Source: Mya arenaria
Taxonomy: Eukaryota > Mollusca > Bivalvia > Myida > Myidae
Assembly: GCF_026914265.1 (NCBI RefSeq)
Contig: NC_069136.1
Coordinates: 738,001 to 802,000, forward strand
Direction: 5' to 3'
DNA length: 64,000 nucleotides
The notes under the pieces are model-generated. The model worked only from the letters and a program-made list of their open reading frames with translations. It made no database searches and was not told the DNA's origin. How positions within the stretch are numbered: position 1 is the first letter of the stretch; the number at the start of each line of letters is the position of its first letter. This document shows, piece after piece, positions 23,348 through 34,224 of this stretch. Both the position numbers and the translations under genes were made by a program.

Positions 23348-26300
23348 TGCAAGAGCGAAATGCGAGTATGATTTCGACAATAACTTTGTCTACGATGACA
23401 ATGTTGCTGACACTATCATCACCCTGGCAATTGACGTGCTGGGTAAGTTACGTGTTCGAATATGTGTATTGGTAAGTCACGTTTTCGGACATGTTTATGG
23501 GTAAATTACGTGTCCGAATATGTCTATGGGTAAGTAACGTGTTCGAGTATGTGCATTGGTAAGTTACGTGTTCGAGTATGTGCATTGGTAAGTTACGTGT
23601 TTGAGTATGTGTATGAGTAAGTTACGTGTTTGAGTATGTGTATGGGCAAGATGCGTGTACGAGTATTTGTACGAGTAAGTTACGTGTTTGAGTATGTGTA
23701 TGAGTAAGTTACGTGTTTGAGTATGTGTATGGGTAAGATACGTGTTTGAGTATGTGTATGGGTAAGTTACGTGTTTGAGTATGTGTATGAGTAAGTTACG
23801 TGTTTGAGTATGTGTATGAGTAAGTTACGTGTTTGAGTATGTGTATGAGTAAGTTACGTGTTTGAGTATGTGTATGGGTAAGTTACGTGTTTGAGTATGT
23901 GTATGGGTAAGTTACGTGTTTGAGTATGTGTATGGGTAAGTTACGTGTTTGAGTATGTGTATGGGTAAGTTACGTGTTTGAGTATGTGTATGGGTAAGTT
24001 ACGTGTTTGAGTATGTGTATGGGTAAGTTACGTGTTTGAGTATGTGTATGGGTAAGTTACGTGTTTGAGTATGTGTATGAGTAAGTTACGTGTTTGAGTA
24101 TGTGTATGGGTAAGTTACGTGTTTGAGTTTGTGTATGGGTAAATTACGTGTCCGAATATGTCTATGGGTAAGTTACGTGTTTGAGTATGTGTATAAGTAA
24201 GTTACGTGTTTGAGTATGTGTATGGGTAAGTTACGTGTTTGAGTATGTGTATGAGTAAGTTACGTGTTTGAGTATGTGTATGAGTAAGTTACGTGTTTGA
24301 GTATGTGTATGGGTAAGTTACGTGTTTGAGTATGTGTATGAGTAAGTTACGTGTTCGAGTATATGTATGAGTAAGTTACGTGTTCGTGTCTGTGTATGAG
24401 TAAGTTAAGTGTACGTGTATGTACGTGCATGTGTATAAATTCCAAATCAGTTTATTAAGAATATGCTGTCTTGTTAGTTACTCGATCAAATGACAAGATG
24501 CAAGGTATTCAATTCAAGGTATGCAATATTGTAGAATATGAGTTTGCATTGTACCGAGTCAAATGCATGCTTCAACACTGTTTGCCTTAATGTATTATAT
24601 GTTTGCTCAATGCGACCGACCAAACTGACCGCTCACTTGACTGTCGCTATAATTTGTTGCTTGAATAATTGGATACTTGAAAAATGGTAAACAGTACGCT
24701 TTTTTAAGGAAAACTTATAAACCAATTATACACAAAATGCAACTCATTCAAAATTTACTGTACGGTTTAACATCTTAAAACCGTTTTGCACAAAAAAGAA
24801 TCTGTATTATGGCATACAGAATTATCATATCCGGTCTTTTTTTCTAATATATTTACTAGTCAATAACCCTATGAAATCAATCAAAAGGTCATTTTATGGA
24901 CACGTGGCATTCTCGATGCATATTCATATACTGTTACGCCAAAAACCCAAATCAGAACAATTTGGGTGGCGTTTCCATAGAGACAGCCTTTCATTTGCAA
25001 CAAGCTTAATTCTAATGTACATATCTAAAAAGTGTCAGTGAATTACGTCATTTTTGAAGACATGAGAGCACTTTTTCTGCGTTTTTATTGAATTTAAAAT
25101 CATTTTAGTCTTTATGCCAATTGTGGACATGTTATTTTAGTAATGTTATCTAGTTTTGTATTAAAACTTTCAAGTCATAATAAGTACGTTCCTGATTTTG
25201 ATATTAACCTTAACATATCAGTGTTCATGCGCTAATGTCGTCATTATTGAGGGCCGTTATTTGGCGACGGCTTTATTTTTAGAGTAACGTACTTTCAAAG
25301 CACCTGCAAGTTGGAACAAAAGAGTAAACATCCCCGGTTTTCCAAAAGCAATGACTGTAAATATATGGCATTCATAATACTATTTTAGACACTGGTTGTA
25401 AAACAGACAAAACCTATGGTTTGAGTAACTAAGTGCGCCACTTTTAGAATAATAAATTATACCAGACTAGCCTCGAAATATTGAACCATATACTATGTTT
25501 CATTTAAGGTTTACCCAAGGAACCCCTGTTGGAGATGATCGGGGAATACTACCTGACGTATCTGGAAAAACGAGGCTTTGATGAGATGTTGCGTAACCTC
25601 GGGCACAACGTGCTGGAGTTTCTACAGGTAACAGTCAACTGATACATACTTTCAATCATTAATGTAATATTCAAGAATTGAAAATGCTTAAATCATTAAT
25701 AAGCCCTTTTCATGACAACTATAACAATTTCACTCAACCACGATCCGTCCGACAAATATCAACACTTGGTAACTTGCATTATATATTGTCCTTTCGCTAT
25801 TGCAGAACTTAGATTCTGTGCACGTGTTAATCAGACGGGACTATCCTGATATGGTGGCGCCATCTTTCCGGTGCGATGAAGATTCCTCATCCGACAGAAT
25901 GGTCCTACACTACTACTCAAAGCGAGAAGGGTTGCACTCAATTGTAAAAGGCAGGCGATCTCAATCAAATTCTAAATACGATTAAAACATTGATATTCAT
26001 AGTTGGAGACCCTGAAAATCATTAAAGCAACACAAACAGTACCTATATTTCAGCTCTCTTTTAAACTGGGAAATTTGTGGTGACGTTGCTATTTATTGAA
26101 CACCATATTTATAAGCTGATATTTTCAACTGAACACAAATCGTTTTTTTTATCATTAAAGTCAAATGAGCTAACATAATTATGCATAAAAATAAGTAAAT
26201 TTATTTTCATGTTAAAAACTACAGTTGACAAGTTATATAATCGACTTTTGTCCTCCATTGTTTCAGACATTTATCCGACCAGACAGTATGCGTATTGTTT

Positions 26301-29300
26301 TGATAGGGAAAATTTCCTATACAGTTATAGTGAAGGGCAACGGTAGAGTTATGGTCCTTGTATGATTATTGACATTGCATATGCTTGTTAACGACAGGTC
26401 TTACTGTTGAAGCGGCGAAGAAATTCTACACAATGCAGCTAGAGATGAGTGTAGTCTCCATAGAAACAATCAAGGTGTCGGAAGAAAACGGTTTTCGTGA
26501 GCACGTGACTTTTGACGTCACCGCTAAGAAGATTAAAGAGCAAATTATAGAGGAGGGACCTCCCACTTTTATCGCACAAACTAAAAAACACAGCGAGAAA
26601 CAGATACTGAAGGAGGTAAGCATTCCAGTTTTAAAAACAGCTTTAATTGCATCAACCATCTATATCGGCATTTAAATTAAACTAAACTATTTAAATTAGC
26701 AATGGAATATTATTTAAACACCCCTGATCACCCATACGCCTGGTGACTCTTGAGTCAGAGTATATGTTTGCAACTCTGTACAGCGAAATACTACTCCCTC
26801 GTACACACCTAGAGTGATACAGCAAACATAATACCAGAGAGGCACTTGGTGCGATCCATTATTCATTCTCATAACGTAGGACTCTAGCTAGATGGTTATT
26901 GGAGGGTGCTGGAACCACAATTATGTCCTCATGGAGACTAGAATGTGCATTCTCTTGCAATCAGAGAATTAAATGTTTTTGATAATCAAATATTTAGCAG
27001 TTACAAACCTTATATTACTTGAAATAAGGACAATCTTTTAACTTATTAACTGCCCGATACAATGTGCCCTTTTGTCCCTCAGACCCTATTTCCTTTCCTG
27101 TAGCACCCTGTTCTTTTTAAATCCCGACTAAACGCCTAAAAACGACGTGACCGTCTAAAAAATAGAACACCTTGTCATATATATTCATATATTTTAGGAT
27201 GTCGAGGCAGTTAAACAGAAGCTCGAGCAAATCAGACTCCAGCTCGGTGAAAATGCCCTTCCTTTGAATAGAAAGACATCGGTACAAGCAAGATGGAAGA
27301 TTGCAGCCAAAATCACCGCAATGCATCGTGGGTTTGTTCCGAACTACCCAGAAACCCTTGCGATAAACCCCCGGATGTTCATTGAAATGTTTCCGTACCA
27401 CGTGATCTTCGACAACGAAATGAAAGTAGTCCAATCAGGGATCAAGATACAGGTGATAACAATACAAATTCCTTTAAAGGGCCGGCCACAGTGAAAAGAT
27501 GGGTGGGGAAAGTACAATTTTAAAACGTTTCAAAAGTTCAGAAAGTAGAAAATACATTTTGGGGAGAAAACTACATACTTGGTGACATGTTTTGGGATTA
27601 AACAAATTTTACAAAAAAAGATTTTATCAGATTTCGGATAAAAAACATTCACATTCTTTCGGAAAAATCTGTCAACATTGGTACTATGTTTTTCTGTCAA
27701 AATGCCCTAGATTATATTATCAATGATTATGTCTTGATAGTTAGTTAGTGATGATATATTTTCAAATAAGAAAATGATTAATAAATAAAGGAAAATAGCG
27801 GATGAAATTCATTTCCGGGTAACAAAAATGCAAATATCTTTTTTTTTAAAAATAGCTGCAATCACATCAAAGCCACAAAACAAACGACGTTTGCATTGTG
27901 ACCGGCCCTTAACGACGGTAGTTTGACTAAGGCTCATAAAAGTTTACATAGACACACAAACACAACGCGATTATATATTATAATAAGCAACATGCTACGG
28001 CGTTATCATAAGCCTGTTCACAACATTGCATTAGGGTGTGTTATAAGGTTGGATGTTTTCTAAGGTAATACAAGGACCGGGTATACTTGCAGGTATAGCA
28101 ATTTCTATGAAACCGAATATAATCACGATAAAACTATGAAAAGGTACACGACCAATAACTTAAATTTAACCAAGATCTGGCCCAAGGGCATAGGGCAAAC
28201 ATTCACCAAGCAAGACAATCTGAAACCCATGAAAGAAATTAACAGTTGTGTTTATCCTACAGATGTTGATGCCAAGCATCAGAAGTCGCCAGGCGGTGTT
28301 GTCCGACTTCTTCCAGGTGCGCTGGCCGAGCTGTGTGGATCTGAACTACGAGAACATCGGGAGGTTTGTCCTGTGTCCGTTCATCTTGGAGTTCAGGCGT
28401 GACGCCATGGAGAGAGAGTGGAATGATCGACCCGCCCTACAACTTAAAGGTAATTTAAGTTCATCAAAGGCGTTTTCTTTATGATTTATTATAATCTCCA
28501 AATACAACCGAATCAGTTGCCTATTCTACCAACTAACATCCGTTCACTCTTGTTTTGAATACCTTTTGTTTCAATTCCCTTTCGCAAATCCGCTTCCAAA
28601 CTTTCCTAGATGCAATGATTTTATCATCCCATACATTCTTTTTGTCGGATGTTTCTACCACTTAATAGCCCTTTTCTTTTCGTCTTCCCTCACCAACTGT
28701 TAGGCATCTTCGCAAACAATGAACGTATCCACACGCATTGACCATTGCAATTATTGTGTGTCTTATTACAACTCCTCTCCGGCCAATGTGTCTATTCCGG
28801 GAGAATCGTTCTGACTTGTTCAGGTTGTTCCAAGCCGCTCACTTCGGGAAAGAAATTACAAATATCTGCAATATAAGTTTTCTTTCAGATATTGAAGATT
28901 TGATCTATTATGACTCCTCCTCTCTCATTTCCTAAGGTCAAATGTTTCTGCTCCGGGACCGGGGGTTCTACGCGTATATGGCATCCCCGGCCGCTCATTG
29001 CTGGGCAGACCTGGAGAACCGGAAGTTGAAGCTCTCAGACATCCCCATGTGGGACGTCACGCGGGACTTCCTGGTCGCCAACCTCGAGTATAGGTAATTA
29101 AACAAAGAGAAAATAAACAAGCTTCTTTAAATCTTATGGAATCAGACCCAGACAAAAGCAAATTCTCTGATGCATTTATTTTGATACCTGATGACCCCAT
29201 ATACGTTTGCACTTGCGGAACTAGCGCGCCTCCTCCTCCTGAAATCGTCCGAGTTTAATCTTTATTTTAATATAGGTGAAAAAAAAAGAATAAAATACGC

Positions 29301-32300
29301 CCAAAATGCACCATTTCGGACTGTATATTGTTAAATATTTCTTGAGGGTGGGGTACCCCCAAATCCCACCATCACGGCTTTAAACATAATAAATCGGTTC
29401 TGATGGAGGGGCGCAAGTCAAAAATTTACGACCCCTTAGTTATGCCCCCTCTTTTGTTTTCAATTAAATGGTAAATGCTGGCTAGGATGGCATAGACATA
29501 CGGAAATCTTTCAATGCCATTTAACTTGTTTGATGTATAATTTTCGGTTAAATGATATATTCTTATTTTAACAAACACAACCGTTTCAAATGAAACCAAA
29601 GTAATATGGGGTTGCAATGCATAACAGTTGTATACATATTTCTGGGCCGGTTCTTGAAAGGGCATTTTGTCCAATCGAATACCAAGTAAAGCGTCATGAA
29701 AGGTTGTTACGTCACGAATTCACGGTGGCCGAAATTTAATATAGGTATTTAAAGGAACACGTTTATTAATGAATTCAGAACATGAGTATAAAGATATGAA
29801 TGACATTATCTAAGTCTTTTATTAGGCAAGACGTTTGAAATTTGTTAGTGGTTGACTGCATTACAAAATCGAAATTTGTAATGTCAATACCGATAATTTC
29901 CATATATTTTTAAATACATCTTATTATAATGCACTAGTCAGTTGTAACCACGCCCCCCCCCCCCCCAGGTCCGAGGAAAAACGAGGACTTTGACTATCGG
30001 TCCAACCAACCCCCAGTAAAATCCCCGAAATGCGGAGACAAACTGCTGGTAAAATCCCTGCAAAAAGCCCCCACACCCCAGGGGCATCCTATGTTAGGCC
30101 AATTCCCCGCTATTTTCAGCGCGAAAACAAAACCACCGCAGTCACTCGGCACTGCGGGGTCACATGGAAGGTAAAAACACGGCCAATTTCCCCCGCTTTC
30201 CCCAGTATATATCCCCGGACCTGGGGGGGGGGGGCGTGATAACAACTGACTGGTGCATAAGTCATGTGTCGATCTGTTGTATTTAAGATGTACCCCTTGC
30301 CTATTAACACCTTGTCGAATCTCATTTCTGATCAAACAGAATAATTTACACACATAACAAACAGAAAATGCATTGAAACCAATGTGCGAGCAAGTCTGAG
30401 CGGCTCGCAGACGGATGGACGGCGCATCTCCGTTTCCGGCGCGCGGCGTGGAAGCCTTGGTGACGAGGCGGCAATCAGGGACCGGATATCGAGGCTGCAG
30501 AGTGAAGCAGAGAAGGAGCGCCGGAAGAACGAGGCCCTCTACTCGGCGTTCCTCCCAAAAGACGCAATTGATCTTGTGAATGGAGGACTGGTTCCGTATG
30601 GAGGTAAAGTTTTGAATTTACTTCACTGTTGTTTTTAGTGTTTATGTATAATGAAGCAAGCAATGAAGACCATTGTTCGAATGATCGATTGATTGATTTA
30701 CTGATAGAATGTTTAATTGTTCGATTGTGGTTGTTTGGCTTGTTTGTTTGTTTGTTTGTTTGGTTGGTTGGTTGATTGGTTGATTGGTTGATTGATGGAT
30801 TAACTACTCGGTAAATCGATAGGTCGATTGGTTGATATAGTAATTTGTTAGATACATGTAATTGATTTATTTGATAATTCGATCAATTCCATTCGCCTAA
30901 ATCTTCCCTCGTTTAAACTATCAAATTATTTTTACAAGATTTCTAATGATACTCATTTGTTAAAAAAGTGCAAAATTCAAACATGCGAATGCATTAAAAT
31001 TAGTGTTTTCAAAACATTTCGTTTTCCACAGACTTCCAGCCCCAGGTGACCGCGCTGTTCTGCGACGTAGTGAAGTTTCTACCCATCGTCGCTAAGAGCT
31101 CCCCACAGGACGTGATAGGAATGTTAGATGCCATGTATACCACGTTCGATAAAATCACCAGGGTGCACGATACTTACAGGGTTTGTGTGGATGAATTAGG
31201 CTTAAGGTCCTAAAACCCGCTCACTCAGATGGGGGCGCCTTTTGTTTGAGCGGGTTTTAAGGCTGAATTTTATAACGTTAAATAAGTTTTATGCTTGTGA
31301 CATTTAGAAGTTTTGTGAAAGGCATTTTCCTTTGTGGTATATGCAGCAGCCTGTAGTCATTCAAGAATATTAACAAGTATTAAAGTGCAAACTTGTTCCA
31401 AATTATAACTAAATAATCGTTAGAACGCTTGTCAAAATTTTATTGAGATACTTATGTTAAATGGCAAAGGCAGAAAAACAAAGAATCTCGGTCGGGTTGC
31501 ATAGTTTTCCAGGAATCTCTTACCCAACTTAAATATCCCAATTTAAATCGGTGGCTATTGTGTGTCCCATTTAAGGGGCTATACACCGTATGATTAAATA
31601 GCGAAAAAAAAGAAGAAAATTGTCGAAAATTGACATAAACTTGGTATCGATGTGTATGCATTGATGCATTGAAACTAACTAACTGAAGTACCACATAGTT
31701 TACAGTTAATTTATTTTTCGCAGCGATGTTATCACGTGATGTTACCAAGTTAGTTATATAACTTAAATATTCCAACAGCAATCGTATTCCATCATAGCAC
31801 AGTGGATGCAACACTGCACTGCAACTTTGGCGACATTTCTTTTTACATTTTGGTATTTTTTTACAATTATGATATCAAAGAGTAAAACATTATATTAAAT
31901 AATTATCCTGAGATTCGTTACAGAAAAATACTTTTTGTTGTGCCAATCTGGTAAATTGTCCCTTTAAAAGCAACAATACTAGGTTTCAATTTCAGTTCAT
32001 TAGCTTCCAGTTTTTGCAAGATTGAGCAAAAGTAGTTCGTATTAGCTATAAGTGAATTGCTCCGTTCAGGTGGAGTCTATTGGGGACGCGTACCTCGTGA
32101 TCGCGGGAACGGGGAACCAGAAGGAGCATCACGCGGAGAGAGTCGCCAACACCGCCCTTGGGATGCTGCTGGCCGCAAGGAACATTAAGGCGCCTCCGGA
32201 CAATATTTCGGTTACGGTAAGTTTGGCGTCGAAGTTCCATTATAAATTACCTTAAGTTATAGTTTATATGCTATTTAAAGTACGTTACTAATGAATTATT

Positions 32301-33927
32301 CTCTATCTAAATAAAAACACAGTGTACTAAACTCTATTTCAAAAGCTCCGCATTGGTATCCACACCGGTTCCCTAGTAACGGGTGTCCTTGGCAACCGCT
32401 TGCCCCGGTTCGTTGTCATGGGAGAGACGACCGTTGTCGCCTCCAAACTGGAGAGTCACAGCGAGCCAGGCAAAATACACGTCAGTCCGACCACGCAGAC
32501 GTAAGTTTATTTATTACCTTAAAATATTTCATCCTATGAGTGTCCGGAACATGTTTGGTACAAACTTCAATACGTGATGTATAGAACAAATAAGTTTGTA
32601 CATCCGCTTATGACGTGAATAGCTTGTACTCTCGTCTTCCATGATTTTGATCAGATTTGATAAGCCATATAGGAATTTACCTTTACACGTTTTAATCCAT
32701 AGGATCCTTAAAGACAAGGGGTACCAGTTCGAAGCACGGGGCAAAATTGATCTGCGAGGATACGGTCCGCTGGAAACCTACTTCCTTGTGAAAAACGATC
32801 TATTTTCGGACGAGGAGCTGATTGGTCGTTCCCATGGTAACCAGGAAGTGACGTACATCAATGAGGGCAAGGTGGAAGCGACATTTGCCAAACAAAACAA
32901 GGTTCATCCGTTAACAACAAGCCCACCATCTGGCGGTAGGTATAACTTTGTTTAAAACGAAACAACACTTCTGTACGACTATATTGTTTCATCACAGTTT
33001 ACAATAATGTAAACCTTAATTTCATGAACTGAAAGGGTATGGGTGGCTTAAGGAGACATACATGTTATTTTTCAGCTCGATACAACGACTAACGAATCTC
33101 GACTATGGTATCTCGTTAAAACGACTTAGTATCCTGATTTAGGTATATCTTTAGAACGACGTACGTACATATTGGCCAATCAGAATCAAATATTAAAAAT
33201 AAAACATACCAAAGATCAGCCGTTCATCGTCCTTGTTTACACTCGGTTATAAGGTGACTCTGATTGACCAACTAAGTGTTTGAACGAGATACGTAAGTCG
33301 TTTGAACGAGATAAAACTAGCACGCGTGTTACCTCATTGCCACCGGAAGTCTCCTATGAATGGTTTTTGCATGAGAAATAGCTCATATATTACCCTTTAT
33401 TGATATATTGTCCGGCAAAGTTATTCTGTGATGACATTATCGCATAAGATTTATAGTGGCTTAAGTTGACCCCTTCGCCCCCCCCCGTACCCCCGATTTT
33501 AACAAAGATATTCAGTAAATTAGTTTACAGTACACAAAAATGCACCATTTTAGAAATATTTTGTTTTTCTTAAGTCCTCCTTTATTTGCGTTACCGTCTA
33601 ACGCCGGGTCTATCCCTCACAACGTTGATGGGAGTTGGTAATGTCGTTGCTAATGTTAAAACAAGAAATACAGACATCCGACAGAAAATGTTTTTGTGTT
33701 GTTTACATAAAGAGGGTAATTTCTAAATGTTTTAAAAAGATACAATTGAAAAATATCAATATGTTTCACCATGCAACTTAATTGTGTTCTAAAGGGAAAC
33801 ATAAAAGCATCTGTCAACCTACTATTGTAAACACAATTATAATACTATTAACATTATTTTCGTCTCAGGAGCCAGTCGACAATTGACTGGCGAAAGCGAG
33901 GACACCATTATCGAGTTCAAGAAGTAG
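23348..33927 (+). CDS. Gene B: soluble guanylate cyclase-like protein, first exon missing
   Basis: Exons: 23348-23442, 25509-25627, 25806-25950, 26398-26615, 27198-27452, 28263-28449, 28937-29093, 30395-30603, 31032-31180, 32070-32216, 32346-32500, 32703-32935, 33869-33927; 708 aa visible, phases consistent. About 33-40 N-terminal residues of the H-NOX domain are missing. H-NOX: LDSVH gives the proximal heme His and HYYSKREGL keeps the Y-x-S-x-R heme-propionate motif. HNOBA: NPRMFIEMFPYHVIFD, ending in LKGQMFLL and LSDIPMWDVTRDF. A linker with RRISVSG and RRGSL precedes a coiled coil. Cyclase: FCDVVKF and ESIGDAY keep both metal Asp residues and the guanine-site Glu. PRFVVMGETTVVASKLES has Val at the guanine-site Cys, Val at the transition-state Asn and Lys at the Arg. 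The family makes cGMP in response to NO or O2, usually as a dimer. A 55-residue Ser/Thr-rich tail ends EFKK. Confidence 0.88.
23443..24420 (+). repeat. 29-bp minisatellite starting at a gene B splice donor
   Basis: The unit is GTAAGTTACGTGTTTGAGTA plus TGTGTATGG, about 33 copies. The first unit begins at the GT of the 5' splice site of exon 23348-23442, and nearly every unit carries (G/A)GTAAGTTACG, a strong donor-like sequence. Units at both edges are more diverged (TTCGAATATG, GTGCATTGG). No exon-like sequence separates units. Confidence 0.96.
24421..25508. other. Gene B intron, rest
   Basis: AT-rich. No gene or array recognised. Confidence 0.5.
25951..25956 (+). promoter_or_regulatory. 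Non-canonical GC splice donor
   Basis: The exon ends GTAAAAG and the intron starts GCAGGC. Joining at this point (phase 1) to 26398 gives SIVKGLTVEAAKKFY, which matches the conserved H-NOX run after HYYSxREGL. Reading through instead gives 11 codons and a stop. No GT lies at a position that keeps the frame. Confidence 0.8.
27476..27910. mobile_element. MITE-like element, about 435 bp, in a gene B intron
   Basis: The ends are AAAGGGCCGGCCACAGTG and its near-complement CATTGTGACCGGCCCTT; TIRs are about 20 bp. It starts about 24 bp after the donor of exon 27198-27452. No coding content. Confidence 0.7.
28450..28936. other. Gene B intron
   Basis: A C/T-rich intron with no recognisable element. 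The frame at 28738-28935 merely runs into the following exon's acceptor. Confidence 0.5.
29094..29930. other. Gene B intron, left part
   Basis: No gene. The stretch at 29270-29440 (AAAATGCACCATTTCGGACT, then GGGGTACCCCC, then GGAGGGGCGCAAG) resembles decayed dispersed-repeat material also suggested near 33480-33590 and 47040-47310. Confidence 0.4.
29931..30256 (+). mobile_element. Dispersed inverted-repeat element, copy 3 (about 326 bp)
   Basis: Same family and orientation as 19183-19496. The ends are GCACTAGTCAGTTGTAACCA and its near-complement ACAACTGACTGGTGC, with long C and G tracts at 29955-29966 and 30223-30234. The interior holds TTCCCCGCTATTTTCAGCGC and CACTCGGCACTGCGGGG. It is about 140 bp before the gene B exon at 30395 and is intronic. 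Confidence 0.87.
30737..30800. repeat. (TTTG)n/(GGTT)n/(GATTGGTT)n microsatellite
   Basis: GTTTGTTTG runs into GGTTGGTTGG and then GATTGGTTGATTGG. Related TGATTGATTGATT sequence lies on both sides. Gene B intron. Confidence 0.9.
31570..31970. mobile_element. Possible MITE, about 400 bp, in a gene B intron
   Basis: The ends TTTAAGGGGCTATACACC and the complement of GGTAAATTGTCCCTTTAAA match at most of 18 positions. Nothing coding between. The match is short. The rest of the intron (31181-32069) is unremarkable. Confidence 0.45.
32936..33868. other. Gene B last intron
   Basis: No gene. The segment at 33100-33320 contains ATCTCGTTAAAACGACTTAG and GAACGAGATACGTAAGTCGT, related to TATCTCGTT...ACTAAGTCGTTAAAACGAG at 45895-45935 and to sequence at 53396-53535: probably an old dispersed repeat. 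A C-tract lies at 33479-33486. Confidence 0.5.
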
Positions 33928-34196
33928 TCTAACAACTATGACATTCGCCTTCACCGAAACAGAGAGAAGTAGAAATCGTAGCATCGCCCTTGTAATATTG
34001 TAGAAAAACGGACATTCGTATCCTCGGAGACTGTGGAATATTTAGCCAACACATATTGACCAGTCAGCTTCAGTTTGTTTGTAATTTGGTAGTCAATGTT
34101 ATTATATAGCATTTTAGTATTATTTATATTACTAAGCATTCACCTGACTTTTATGAAGTACATTGTTATGTTATTTTGAATTACATATTTTTTCTT

Positions 34197-34202
34197 AATA
34201 AA
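34197..34202 (+). promoter_or_regulatory. Candidate polyadenylation signal of gene B
   Basis: AATAAA, 270 bp after the TAG stop and just before the 71-bp array. Confidence 0.6.
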
Positions 34203-34224
34203 ATGTTCACTTAGTTTTGTATTA

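Noticed and set aside
30030-30325. Frames of 69 codons on each strand
   Set aside because: Lie within the third copy of the inverted-repeat element.
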